A stretch of DNA of 64,000 nt, from the NCBI GenBank assembly GCA_023284085.1, contig JAKVHY010000014.1:1-64000 (forward strand), read 5' to 3'. Positions 17,116-26,408 of this stretch are shown one piece after another. The translations under genes and the position numbers were made by a program. The notes under the pieces were generated by a model, which did not search any database, was not told the origin of the DNA, and saw nothing but the letters and a program-made list of their open reading frames with translations. How positions within the stretch are numbered: the first letter of the stretch is position 1; every line of letters starts with the position of its first letter. Origin of the DNA: Shewanella benthica. GTDB lineage: Bacteria; Pseudomonadota; Gammaproteobacteria; Enterobacterales; Shewanellaceae.

Positions 17116-17685
17116 ATGAAAAAATTGATTATCGCTGGCTTGGCCATCACATTGAGTGCCTGTGCGGCGACGGAATCTAGCGATGGGGTTGCGACTGCTG
17201 TTGTGGCGCCGGAGAGTGTCACTTTAGGCGGCATGACGAATGAAGAAGCGACTAAAACCTTATTCGAGGCATTGATCCATAAGAATTATATGGCGACTAT
17301 GGCGAGTCCAAATAGGATTGCCCTGCAGTTTGATGATAATCAGTTTTTGCTGCAGCCAAGCATTAACCCGAATGGTATCGATCGCATCATGATGAATCGC
17401 TTCTATGCAGTTCATCCCAAACTGAGAGGCAGTAAAGAACTGCTTATTCTAATCGGTACTCTCAACCATAAGCTGAATTTCGCAAAGTTCACTCTCAGAG
17501 AGAATGGCGCAGTGATTCAGGTACAAGGCGCAGCGACCTTCGTCAACACCATAGAGTTGGAAGAGATCAGAAGATTTATGTTGTGGACCGATGAAGGTCT
17601 GCGTCAGGTTGGTCACTCTCTACCCAAAGGCTCGGAGCAGCTAATCAAGCCGATCCCGGTGATGCAGCAATCTCAGTCTTTGTGA
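17116..17685 (+). CDS. Lipoprotein of unknown function
   Basis: 189 residues. Lipoprotein signal MKKLIIAGLAITLSAC with the acylated Cys at 16. The mature part has a pattern of short strands and a final helix (roughly 120-165) reminiscent of YbjN-like folds, but the match is too weak to assign. It follows the iminopeptidase gene after 4 nt and is probably co-transcribed with it. Confidence 0.7.
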   Translation: MKKLIIAGLAITLSACAATESSDGVATAVVAPESVTLGGMTNEEATKTLFEALIHKNYMATMASPNRIALQFDDNQFLLQPSINPNGIDRIMMNRFYAVHPKLRGSKELLILIGTLNHKLNFAKFTLRENGAVIQVQGAATFVNTIELEEIRRFMLWTDEGLRQVGHSLPKGSEQLIKPIPVMQQSQSL

Positions 17686-17692
17686 TCCACTT

Positions 17693-17736
17693 AAGTTCCT
17701 AGTTCCTAGTTCCTAGAATCTAGGACCTAGGAACTT
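17693..17736. repeat. Palindrome with tandem AGTTCCT units
   Basis: Three tandem agttcct units lead into an inverted arm, giving outer arms aagttcctag/ctaggaactt. It belongs to the same family as the shorter palindromes at 12631 and 14131. It lies between the lipoprotein gene and dtd and may act as a hairpin in the mRNA. Confidence 0.55.
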
Positions 17737-17759
17737 CTTAAATAAGAGTAATTTGATAC

Positions 17760-18197
17760 GTGATAGCCCTAATTCAGCGTGTAAAACAGGCCAAGGTCGA
17801 TGTCGATGGTGAAACGATCGGTGCAATAGATAAAGGTTTATTGGTATTGCTTGGTGTAGAGCGTGAAGATGACACGGCTAAAATGGAAAAATTAGCCACT
17901 AAGGTGATGAACTATCGTGTCTTTTCCGATGAAAATGGCAAGATGAATCTAAATCTGCAGCAGGTGGGTGGCTCCTTGCTGGTGGTCTCTCAATTTACTC
18001 TGGCGGCGGATACCGGGCGTGGCTTGAGGCCGAGTTTCTCCGGGGCGGGCACGCCGGAGCAGGCAAGAGTACTATATGAAGAGTTTATCGCATTCTGTCA
18101 GTCTAAAGGTGTGGCAACTCAGACCGGTGAGTTTGCTGCCGACATGCAGGTGAGTCTGGTCAATGATGGTCCTGTTACCTTTAACCTTACCGTGTAG
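17760..18197 (+). CDS. dtd: D-aminoacyl-tRNA deacylase
   Basis: 145 residues, the standard length. It hydrolyses D-aminoacyl-tRNAs (and Gly-tRNA-Ala), keeping D-amino acids out of translation. The GTG start gives the conserved MIALIQRV N-terminus. Active-site motifs SQFTLAAD (about 78-85) and the C-terminal GPVT (about 138-141) are intact. A spacer with a palindrome separates it from the upstream lipoprotein gene. Confidence 0.95.
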   Translation: MIALIQRVKQAKVDVDGETIGAIDKGLLVLLGVEREDDTAKMEKLATKVMNYRVFSDENGKMNLNLQQVGGSLLVVSQFTLAADTGRGLRPSFSGAGTPEQARVLYEEFIAFCQSKGVATQTGEFAADMQVSLVNDGPVTFNLTV

Positions 18198-18203
18198 GCT
18201 CTG

Positions 18204-18797
18204 TTACTTTAGCCAACCCGTCACACTAAGCCTTTGTTTATGATTTTCTACCACCTCATGTTCGATGAGATGACTCTTGAAGATGACAGTTTTGCCAAAA
18301 ATAGGCTCGACCTCGATGACTTCACCGCCGAGGTGCAGCTTTAGCTCGCCACCATCTCCCTGTTGCCAGCTATCATTCAGATAGGTGATAAAAGAAAATT
18401 TTCGATTGGAGTCATTCTTGAAGCGATCTATGTGTTTCTGGTAAAAGGTCCCTTTCTCATAACAGGCGTAATGAAATTCAAAGTCAGAAATTCCGGTGAA
18501 GCAGGCTCGGTTCAGATAGCTATAGAAGGCATGTACAGCTTGATAATAAGCCTGTTCACAGGGAACCTTAGAATGGGTGTCGATCCAGGAGATTTTATCA
18601 GAGCGGATAAGATCATTGACTGAGCTGTTGGCACCATTGCCGATCTCGGCCCGTTTCAACTCTTCCTCGCTGTGCTTATTGAGGAGTTCAGTTTTCAACT
18701 CGAATAAGATTTCTGGCTCGATCAGACCATCGACTACCACATAGTCCTTGGTAGCTAACTCATCTATGATGTGTTCGTAAGTTGCAACTGGAGTCAT
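18204..18797 (-). CDS. 2OG-Fe(II) oxygenase, prolyl-4-hydroxylase-like
   Basis: 197 residues. The non-haem iron triad fits H122-x-D124 (KHIDRF) with a distal His (H180, in LIEHEV) and the 2-oxoglutarate-binding Arg (R189, in QRLSVTGW), as in the P4Hc family. The target, whether a protein residue or a small molecule, is unknown; some bacterial relatives hydroxylate ribosomal proteins or EF-Tu. It is convergent with dtd, only 6 nt apart, and has its own promoter side facing the MITE-like element at 18819. Confidence 0.85.
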   Translation of the reverse strand: MTPVATYEHIIDELATKDYVVVDGLIEPEILFELKTELLNKHSEEELKRAEIGNGANSSVNDLIRSDKISWIDTHSKVPCEQAYYQAVHAFYSYLNRACFTGISDFEFHYACYEKGTFYQKHIDRFKNDSNRKFSFITYLNDSWQQGDGGELKLHLGGEVIEVEPIFGKTVIFKSHLIEHEVVENHKQRLSVTGWLK

Positions 18798-18818
18798 AAT
18801 TTATCTTCTTAAATAAAT

Positions 18819-19086
18819 AATACCATTCCATATAAGTATCTGGTCAGTTCAGAGGCTCTCAGTTTTTTCAATTCAAGGCACATTGATGAGGAAATGGTTA
18901 CTCCTTTTTAAGCCAATGTAACGCAGAAGTGGAAACACTGAGAGTCTCACGCAGTGCGGGTTTCAAAGCCCTTTATGCTGCGTTGAATGTTCTTGATATA
19001 GAATAACTATTAGCTTCAAACATTCGCCTTGCCTACAGCGCTTTGAACTCCCGCTGAATGATCAGATACTTACTCGGAATGGTATA
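18819..19086. mobile_element. MITE-like element with ATACCATTCC termini
   Basis: About 268 bp with terminal inverted repeats ATACCATTCC/GGAATGGTAT flanked by TA-rich sequence. The sub-terminal stretches tatctggtcagttcaga and tgatcagatacttactc are shared with the 56-bp copy at 6490-6545. There is no transposase gene inside. Internally it has further inverted sequence (ctctcagt / actgagag). It is likely mobilised in trans by an IS630-type transposase. Confidence 0.7.
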
Positions 19087-19275
19087 AGTTACTCATAGAT
19101 ACGAATAGCCCTGTCTAATAACTTTTGCCCTAAGCTCAGGTTAACCCTAGCCGAGCTGGTATTTTACCTTAAAACCCACTGATATCGACATAGTTCTATT
19201 TTTTAGGATGTTTTGATAGATTTTATCCGCTTTTATTCTTTTTTATCGTTTATTAAACTAGCTTCATCGAATTGA

Positions 19276-19908
<633 letters not shown>

Positions 19909-19942
19909 AAAAAATAGGCGCCATGAGGCGCCTATTTTTTTA
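19909..19942. terminator. Bidirectional terminator
   Basis: Perfect stem aaataggcgcc/ggcgcctattt with an atga loop, flanked by A's and T's. It serves azoR on the + strand and the end of the aryl polyene operon on the minus strand. Confidence 0.9.
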
Positions 19943-19984
19943 GAGGTGATTCTAATTGTTAATTTTTACAGCTGATTCCAAGAG

Positions 19985-20728
19985 TTAGTAGTAACTCTTA
20001 ATGTATTTAGTGGCATATTTACGCAGCTTCTTCTCGCTACTGCTTTGCGCTATCTCTTCAATCGTGGCCTTGTATGCTTCATCTTCTGAACTCGCCAGTG
20101 CTTTGGCCATGTAGGCATAAGCCTGAATTGCTAGTTTCTCATGTTTTAGCAAATGAGGATTTTTCAGTTCGCTATTTAGTATTTCAAGGAGTTGATTATT
20201 GTGTAAGTTATCATTGATAACACGCTTGGCTGCATTGAGTTTAAGTTCCAGAACATCGCTTCTCAACGCATTAGCTAACACGTTACTCGCTTGACTGAAC
20301 TTATCATCATATAGACTCTTGTTGCTTAATATCGGTGCCCAGACCTTGTATTGGTCTAAGATCTTGAGTGACTTTCTAGCGTACTTTTGTAATTTACTAT
20401 GATAATCACCCGCTATGACCGCATTAAAGGTCGCTGCATATTTCTCATTGCCTGAATAGGCCAGACCTTTCAGTAACCAGGCACTGTAATCTATGGTGTG
20501 ACGATCGACGGCCAATGGCAGTGACTTCTGCAGGTTCTCTTCAATCTTGTCATAGACCTTAGGATCAGAGATTCCCGCCATGACTAAGCTAGCGAGGGCG
20601 CCTTTCTGCTGCTGAATATCTTCACTATGAAATACCTCGATGTATTGGGCTTCAGTCATTGGTTTTGCTGCGGCAATGAGGCTGAACAGGCTTAAGCTTA
20701 AGCCGATGAACAATAATAATATTCTCAT
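19985..20728 (-). CDS. Exported helical-repeat protein at the end of the APE operon
   Basis: 247 residues. A signal peptide (1-21, cleavage near AAA-KP) is followed by an all-helical mature part with a spacing that suggests HEAT/ARM-like repeats (about 40-240). It starts 8 nt after the last ketosynthase gene, so it is co-transcribed with the aryl polyene genes. I do not recognise it as a standard APE component. A periplasmic accessory role is possible but unproven. Confidence 0.7.
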   Translation of the reverse strand: MRILLLFIGLSLSLFSLIAAAKPMTEAQYIEVFHSEDIQQQKGALASLVMAGISDPKVYDKIEENLQKSLPLAVDRHTIDYSAWLLKGLAYSGNEKYAATFNAVIAGDYHSKLQKYARKSLKILDQYKVWAPILSNKSLYDDKFSQASNVLANALRSDVLELKLNAAKRVINDNLHNNQLLEILNSELKNPHLLKHEKLAIQAYAYMAKALASSEDEAYKATIEEIAQSSSEKKLRKYATKYIKSYY

Positions 20729-20736
20729 TAGACTTC

Positions 20737-21969
20737 CTATCTATTCCATCGTTTAAAAATCAGGGAGGTGTTGATGCCACCGAAGGCGAAGTTGTTACTC
20801 ATCACATGATCTGTGTCGATATGGCGAATGTCATCTCGGATGTAATCTAACTCGCCGCAAGCGGGATCGATCTCGGTCAGGTTTAGTGTCGGCGCGAACC
20901 AGCCTTCATTCATCATCTCTATGCTGACCCAAGCTTCTAGTGCACCGCAGGCACCTAAGGTGTGACCCGTGTAGCTCTTGAGGGAAGAGATTGGCATGTT
21001 AGGACCAAACACTGAACTGGTGGCTTGAGTCTCGGCGATATCGCCTCTATCTGTCGCGGTACCATGGGCGTTGACATAGCCGATGGCATCGGGAGCTAAT
21101 TGGGCATCTTTCAACGCATGTCTGATGGCGATTTCCATGGTGGTCGCATTGGGCTGAGTCACATGTACACCATCAGAGTTAGTACCGAAGCCGACGATCT
21201 CGGCATAGATCTTAGCGCCTCTGGACTGAGCATGTTCCAGCTCTTCGAGCACTAAGGTGCAGGCTCCCTCACCGATAACCAGGCCATCTCGATTCTTATC
21301 GAAGGGGCTGGGACTCAACTCAGGTGAGTCATTCTTGGTGCTGGTGGCAAACAGGGTATCGAAGACGACGGCTTCGGTGGCGCATAGCTCTTCGCCGCCG
21401 CCGGCAAGCATCAGGTCTTGCTGACCATATTTTATCGATTCATAGGCATAACCTATTCCTTGGCTACCCGAGGTGCAGGCGCTGCTGGTGGTGTGTACTC
21501 GGCCCTTGAGACCGAAGAAGACGCCTACATTGACAGCTGTAGTGTGGGCCATCATGCGAATATAGCTGGTGGCGGTAATGCCTGACATGTCGCCATCCTT
21601 GAGCATGTCGCCGAAGGCTATGATAGGGTCCGTACTGCCTGTAGATGAACCATAGGCTATACCCATGGCGCCGGAACTGACAACCGGGTCATCGAGTAGG
21701 TTTGCATCTATGAGGGCGAGTTCACTGGCTCTGGTTGCCATTAAAGAGACACGTCCCATGGAGCGTACCTTTTTACGCGAGTAGTGTGCCGGTTTCTCGA
21801 AATCTGTCACCGGAGCCGCTAGGCGGGTGTTGAGACCATCATATCTGTCCCATTCGTCGAAGCGAACCACGCAGTTTTTCTGAGCTTTTAAATTTCTGGC
21901 GATAGTCGGCCAGTCCTGGCCTAGGCTGGATATACCCCCTATGCCGGTGATCACTACGCGTCTGGACAT
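20737..21969 (-). CDS. Beta-ketoacyl-ACP synthase (APE KS, ApeR-like)
   Basis: 410 residues. A FabF-type condensing enzyme that extends the polyene on an ACP with malonyl units. The catalytic triad is visible: Cys165 in TSSACTSGS, His in NAHGTATDRGD (about 303) and His in SYTGHTLGACG (about 340). An overlapping TAATG couples it to the upstream ketoreductase gene. Two full KS genes plus a KS-like chain-length factor are the norm in aryl polyene clusters. Confidence 0.9.
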   Translation of the reverse strand: MSRRVVITGIGGISSLGQDWPTIARNLKAQKNCVVRFDEWDRYDGLNTRLAAPVTDFEKPAHYSRKKVRSMGRVSLMATRASELALIDANLLDDPVVSSGAMGIAYGSSTGSTDPIIAFGDMLKDGDMSGITATSYIRMMAHTTAVNVGVFFGLKGRVHTTSSACTSGSQGIGYAYESIKYGQQDLMLAGGGEELCATEAVVFDTLFATSTKNDSPELSPSPFDKNRDGLVIGEGACTLVLEELEHAQSRGAKIYAEIVGFGTNSDGVHVTQPNATTMEIAIRHALKDAQLAPDAIGYVNAHGTATDRGDIAETQATSSVFGPNMPISSLKSYTGHTLGACGALEAWVSIEMMNEGWFAPTLNLTEIDPACGELDYIRDDIRHIDTDHVMSNNFAFGGINTSLIFKRWNR

Positions 21970-22703
21970 TAGATCATGCCTCCGTTGACCGAGATAACTT
22001 GCCTGGTGATGTAAGCTGCATCTTCAGACATCAAAAACTTAGCGAGCCCCGCGATTTCAGCTGGTTTGCCCATGCGGCGCATAGGTACGATATCCTTGAC
22101 CATATCTTTGGGGAAATCTGCCACCATATCTGTCTCTATGAGCCCGGGAGCGATACAGTTTACGGTGATCTTACGTTTAGCCAGCTCAAGAGACAGGGCC
22201 TTAGTCGCGCCTATGATGCCGGCTTTCGAGGCGCTGTAATTGACCTGGCCTCTGTTACCAGCGATACCTGATACCGATGCCATAGTGATGATGCGGCCGC
22301 CTTGGCGAGTCTGGATCATCGGCATTATGGTGGGATGAATCACATTGTAGAAACCATCTAGGTTGGTATGTACCACCTTGTCCCATTCATTTTCTGTCAT
22401 GGCGGGAAATGCGGTATCGCAATTGATACCCGCATTGAGAATCACGCCATAATAGGCGCCATGCTGCTCGATATCGGCTGTGATAGCGGCTTTGACTCGC
22501 TCACGATGGGCGATATCAAACTGCAGGCAAGAAACTGAGACACCCAGCGCAATAAGCTCGCGCTTCGTCTGTTCGGCTGCTTCGACATTGCTGTGAAAGT
22601 GCAGGGCGATATCGAATCCGGCCTCTGCCAACTGTAAGGCGATGGCTTTCCCTATGCCGCGGCTAGAACCTGTGATCAGTACTCTTCTGTTTTTCTTGTT
22701 CAT
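21969..22703 (-). CDS. 3-oxoacyl-ACP reductase (FabG-type, ApeQ-like)
   Basis: 244 residues from the ATG at 22703, which overlaps the upstream stop as TAATG; a 36-residue longer frame runs into the neighbour and is rejected. An NADPH-dependent SDR reductase: TGSSRGIG nucleotide motif near residue 12, NAG (about 90) and the active-site YSASKAG (Y-x3-K, about 151). It reduces the 3-keto group in each polyene elongation cycle. Confidence 0.92.
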   Translation of the reverse strand: MNKKNRRVLITGSSRGIGKAIALQLAEAGFDIALHFHSNVEAAEQTKRELIALGVSVSCLQFDIAHRERVKAAITADIEQHGAYYGVILNAGINCDTAFPAMTENEWDKVVHTNLDGFYNVIHPTIMPMIQTRQGGRIITMASVSGIAGNRGQVNYSASKAGIIGATKALSLELAKRKITVNCIAPGLIETDMVADFPKDMVKDIVPMRRMGKPAEIAGLAKFLMSEDAAYITRQVISVNGGMI

Positions 22704-23200
22704 TATTGCTCTTCCTGCTTGCTCTGTGAGATGTAGGTTTCGACATTCTGAGGCTGAAATACATTCACATTCGCTGTAGCGACTAAGGTTTGCCGATGAA
22801 ATATCTGGCAATCGAATACCGCCAGTCCGGACTCTTCTTGGTAGAGCCTGGTGACCCGAGTCTGATAACTTTCCCCCAGCCGGTAGTCTGGTATGTGCAT
22901 CTGCAGCTTACGTGTGCCAAGCAAGAAACCGACGCGGATAATATCGCCACGAGACTTAGCTTCCACACCTGCGAGGGCGGCAATGCTCTGAGCCATATAC
23001 TCGATACCCACATAATTGGGCACGCCGTTGAGCTCTGCATCGAAATAGGGACTGAGCTCGCTGATATCCACCTGGGTCAATAGGCTGTCAGTTTCATAGC
23101 TGATGAGTCGGTCGATCAAGATCATAGGATCTCTATGGGGGATCACATCTGCAATCGCCATCTGAGAGAGTACTTGGGGTGACATCTGTTGTGGACTCAT
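22703..23200 (-). CDS. 3-hydroxyacyl-ACP dehydratase, hotdog fold (ApeP-like)
   Basis: 165 residues. FabA/FabZ-like hotdog protein: IPHRDPMILID (about 20-30) corresponds to the catalytic-His loop, and VPNYVGIEYMAQSIA (about 60-75) holds the acidic residue on the central helix. It dehydrates hydroxyacyl intermediates to keep the chain conjugated. It overlaps both neighbours by 1 nt. Confidence 0.85.
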   Translation of the reverse strand: MSPQQMSPQVLSQMAIADVIPHRDPMILIDRLISYETDSLLTQVDISELSPYFDAELNGVPNYVGIEYMAQSIAALAGVEAKSRGDIIRVGFLLGTRKLQMHIPDYRLGESYQTRVTRLYQEESGLAVFDCQIFHRQTLVATANVNVFQPQNVETYISQSKQEEQ

Positions 23201-24411
23201 TATTTATTTTTCCCTCGCTGGTTTCTGGCGAGAATGAGGCTGGCATTACTACCGCCGAAGGCGAAGGAGTTGCTCATCAAATAGTTAACTTCAGCACTCT
23301 GACCTTGGCTGACGAGGGGGAGTGACGGATCTTGTGGATCTTGGACGCCGTCCCATATCTGAGGCGGTAAGGTCTGTCGGCTGCTCTCTTGGCTCAATAA
23401 CAGGTAACAAAATGCTGCTTCGATGGCGCCAGCTGCGCCTAAGGTGTGGCCTGTGATTGGCTTAGTAGAGCTACAGGGCGGAGGCGTCGAGCCGAACACC
23501 TGCTTAATTGCTCTGCTCTCCATGGCATCATTTTTCTGTGTCGCCGTGCCATGTAGGTTGATGTAATCGATATCTTCAGCAACCAGACTGGCATCTTCCA
23601 GTGCCGATTGAATGGCTGCTATGGCGCCGCGTCCTTCGGGATGTGGTGCCGAAATATGGTGGGCGTCACTGGACTCGCCAATACCCGCTAAGATCACACT
23701 GTTAGTGTCGTCAGCTGTTAGCTTTTCCAGAGTAAAAAGAGCTGCACCTTCACCTATGTTGATGCCATCTCGGTTAACACTGAAGGGTTGGCAGTGACCC
23801 TTAGAGACAGATTCCAGCGAGCTAAAACCGTTAAGGGTTAGCTTGCAAAGACTGTCGCCGCCGCCGACGATCACCAGGTCGCACAGATCGGCTTGCAGTA
23901 AGCGTCTGGCACTGGCGAAGACCTTGGCGCTGGATGAGCAGGCGGTGGATACTGTGTAACAAGGGCCGGAAAGGTCGAAGTAGTGACGTAAAAAATCACT
24001 GCTGTTACCTAGCTCTTGCTGGGAATACAGATATTGTTCAGGAAAGGCTCCGGTTTGTGATTTTACCTTTAGGGCATCTTCACCTGCTCCGATCCCGGAT
24101 GTGCTGGTGCCTATGACAATACCTATCCTTTGAGGCCCCCAGTCAGCTATTGCTCGGGCAACTCTGTCGGCAATCTGCTCTGCTGCGCACAGGAGTAGCC
24201 GATTGTTGCGGCAGTCGTATTTGGCCAGGAGTTCGGGTATCACAGGCAAGTCGAATGTGACTTCTCCCACTAAGGTCTCGGCATCAGGAATGATATCGGT
24301 TCGATTCTTCATCGCGCCGATATCTCCCTGAGAGACTCGGTATAATACGCTTGCAGCAGTCTTGCCCAGAGGCGTACACAGGCCTAAGTGTGAGATGGCT
24401 ATTTTAGTCAT
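23200..24411 (-). CDS. Beta-ketoacyl-ACP synthase (APE KS, ApeO-like)
   Basis: 403 residues. FabF/FabB-type condensing enzyme with Cys158 in STACSSSAK, His in NLHGTATQKND and His in PITGHTLGAAG; all catalytic residues are present. It is one of two complete ketosynthases in the operon. A 55-nt gap to the upstream DUF3261 gene is the only sizeable spacer in the operon, leaving room for an internal promoter or ribosome site. Confidence 0.9.
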   Translation of the reverse strand: MTKIAISHLGLCTPLGKTAASVLYRVSQGDIGAMKNRTDIIPDAETLVGEVTFDLPVIPELLAKYDCRNNRLLLCAAEQIADRVARAIADWGPQRIGIVIGTSTSGIGAGEDALKVKSQTGAFPEQYLYSQQELGNSSDFLRHYFDLSGPCYTVSTACSSSAKVFASARRLLQADLCDLVIVGGGDSLCKLTLNGFSSLESVSKGHCQPFSVNRDGINIGEGAALFTLEKLTADDTNSVILAGIGESSDAHHISAPHPEGRGAIAAIQSALEDASLVAEDIDYINLHGTATQKNDAMESRAIKQVFGSTPPPCSSTKPITGHTLGAAGAIEAAFCYLLLSQESSRQTLPPQIWDGVQDPQDPSLPLVSQGQSAEVNYLMSNSFAFGGSNASLILARNQRGKNK

Positions 24412-24466
24412 TGTCTCTATTTATCTTCACGTTTTGATAATGTGGGCCATGGCAAATAGCGGTGAG

Positions 24467-25135
24467 CTAAATTGGTGTTAGCGTTAACTCAAATTTAGCT
24501 TCCGGTATCTGCAGCGCTATTTCTGCCTGCCAGGGGTCATCATGACTGTACTCGATATTCACAATACTGTCATTCTGCGTACCTGTGTTTACCTTCATTG
24601 TCGGATTGATAGTGTCGGCATATATTTTGCGGCATTTAGACGTCCCACAATCCTCTGAGGTTAGTCTAGCCCCTTGTAAATGGGCATTTACCGTCTCTTC
24701 GGGCCAATATATCAACTGAATCAGTGCTAGCAGATATTCGGCCTTGAACTCGCTTCCCAATAAAACACTCTGCTCACTGGTGAGCGTGCTGCCGTCATAG
24801 ATCAAGGTAAACAGTGCCTGACCCAAGGGGGCCAGTCCGACTAAGGTGAGCCCATTGGCGTCAATCTCGACTTGTGTCATCAGTTCATGTTGAGATGAGT
24901 CGACTCTAATGCCGGCTTTTTGCGTTGCCGAGCGTACCCAAGTCTGATTCGTCTCGTCTAAGGGAATAGGGGCGAGACAATAATTCACCTCTTTGGCCAG
25001 TGCTACACAAGTTTGTCTCTGAAACGTCTGACTGCAGGCAGACAGCATGAATGCCAACAGGATAACGGCACTCAGAGCTATCACACTCTTAAGTTTGTGT
25101 TTAAGGCCGGTAAGCAAGCTCAGTGAAATCACCAT
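24467..25135 (-). CDS. DUF3261 lipoprotein (APE cluster)
   Basis: About 222 residues. The ATG at 25135 has AAGGG just upstream; a TTG start at 25162 is less likely. An N-terminal hydrophobic segment ends in the lipobox LSAC. DUF3261 proteins are constant members of aryl polyene clusters and are thought to help place or move the product at the outer membrane. It overlaps the end of the flavoprotein gene region without a gap. Confidence 0.82.
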   Translation of the reverse strand: MVISLSLLTGLKHKLKSVIALSAVILLAFMLSACSQTFQRQTCVALAKEVNYCLAPIPLDETNQTWVRSATQKAGIRVDSSQHELMTQVEIDANGLTLVGLAPLGQALFTLIYDGSTLTSEQSVLLGSEFKAEYLLALIQLIYWPEETVNAHLQGARLTSEDCGTSKCRKIYADTINPTMKVNTGTQNDSIVNIEYSHDDPWQAEIALQIPEAKFELTLTPI

Positions 25136-25142
25136 GAAACCC

Positions 25143-26408
25143 TTATCTGCATAATTCGACAATCATGTTTAAGCGGCGCTCGGAGTCACTCACGAAGGGG
25201 TTGGTCTCATCCCAGGCGTATCCGGCTAAGATGGAGCAGATCATCTGCTTGATCTTATTATTGGGAGCGTCGAAAAATATGACCTCCTGGAAACGGCCAT
25301 CATACCAAGCCTCTACATAGGTTCTAAAGGTATCTACACCGCGCATAAGGGGTTTTGCATACTCGGCATCCCAGTCCAACTCTTCACCATTGAGTTGTCT
25401 GACGACACATTTAGCCGCCATGGAGGCTGATTGCATAGCGATAGTTACCCCAGAAGAAAAAACCGGGTCGAGAAACTCTCCGGCATTGCCGAGTAAGGCA
25501 AACTTGTCGGTGGCAAGGGTGGTGACATTAGCGGAATATCCCTTGAGCATTGAGCATTCCCTTACTACCTCGGCATTGGCTAAGAGTCTGTGTAAGCTGG
25601 GTTCCTGTTTTATCATCTCCATGAGTACCGTCTGCAGATCCGCTTCTCCATCCCCTAAGAGATGTGGCTCGGCCACAACGCCTAATGAACACCTGCTGTC
25701 ACTCAAGGGGATCAACCAGTACCAGATATCTTTATTTTCAGGATGAACACTGATCAGAATTTTCTGCCGATCGAAATGAACATTATCCTGAGCACCGGGG
25801 GCGATATTATCCTCAATATGGGTAAACACGGCGGTGCGGCTCGGTAGGCAAGAAGGCTTCTCTAGCTCCAGTAATCTAGGTAGAACTCGACCAAAACCAC
25901 TGGCATCGAGGAGGTATTTAGCCTGAATACAATAGTCTTCCCCCTCCCGGTCTCTTATGGTTAGTATCGGGTCTTGGGTTAGATCTATGGCTTGAACCGA
26001 TTCACCGAAACGTATCTCTACCCCTTGGGACTCGGCCGTATCAGCCAGTAGTTTGTCGAAACTTGCACGCTCTACCTGAAACGTCGTGCCCGGGCCGGTG
26101 GAAAATTTATCGGTGAAATCGAAGTGGGTATATTGGCCCCGAGAACTGAAGGCGGCACCATTCTTAAACTGAAAACCTGCGTTATTAACGGCCTCAAGCA
26201 TGTTGGCTTCTTCGATGACTCTCATGCAGGCAGGTAATAGACTCTCACCGATAGAGAAGCGAGGGAAATCTTGCTTCTCTATGACTATGACTCGCTTTCC
26301 TTGCTGGTGGAGCAGGCTGGCGGCAATGCTACCCGATGGACCAGCACCGATAATTGCAACGTCATAACTTGCTCGTATGTCTGGGTTTGAATGGGGTGCT
26401 TGCATCAC
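25143..26408 (-). CDS. FAD-dependent halogenase-like oxidoreductase
   Basis: 421 residues. An FAD monooxygenase/halogenase-superfamily protein. It has the GxGPSG dinucleotide motif (21-26), the FPRFSIGESLLP segment (49-59), a Lys at 82 in a GFxFKxG context where flavin-dependent halogenases carry their catalytic Lys, and the sequence WYWLIP at 229-234, which fits the halogenase signature WxWxIP. GNAGEFLDPVFSSGV (about 316) is the second FAD contact. It may halogenate or oxidise the aryl head group, as xanthomonadins are brominated. Homologues are also annotated simply as NAD(P)/FAD oxidoreductases. It overlaps the MMPL gene by 4 nt. Confidence 0.82.
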   Translation of the reverse strand: MMQAPHSNPDIRASYDVAIIGAGPSGSIAASLLHQQGKRVIVIEKQDFPRFSIGESLLPACMRVIEEANMLEAVNNAGFQFKNGAAFSSRGQYTHFDFTDKFSTGPGTTFQVERASFDKLLADTAESQGVEIRFGESVQAIDLTQDPILTIRDREGEDYCIQAKYLLDASGFGRVLPRLLELEKPSCLPSRTAVFTHIEDNIAPGAQDNVHFDRQKILISVHPENKDIWYWLIPLSDSRCSLGVVAEPHLLGDGEADLQTVLMEMIKQEPSLHRLLANAEVVRECSMLKGYSANVTTLATDKFALLGNAGEFLDPVFSSGVTIAMQSASMAAKCVVRQLNGEELDWDAEYAKPLMRGVDTFRTYVEAWYDGRFQEVIFFDAPNNKIKQMICSILAGYAWDETNPFVSDSERRLNMIVELCR

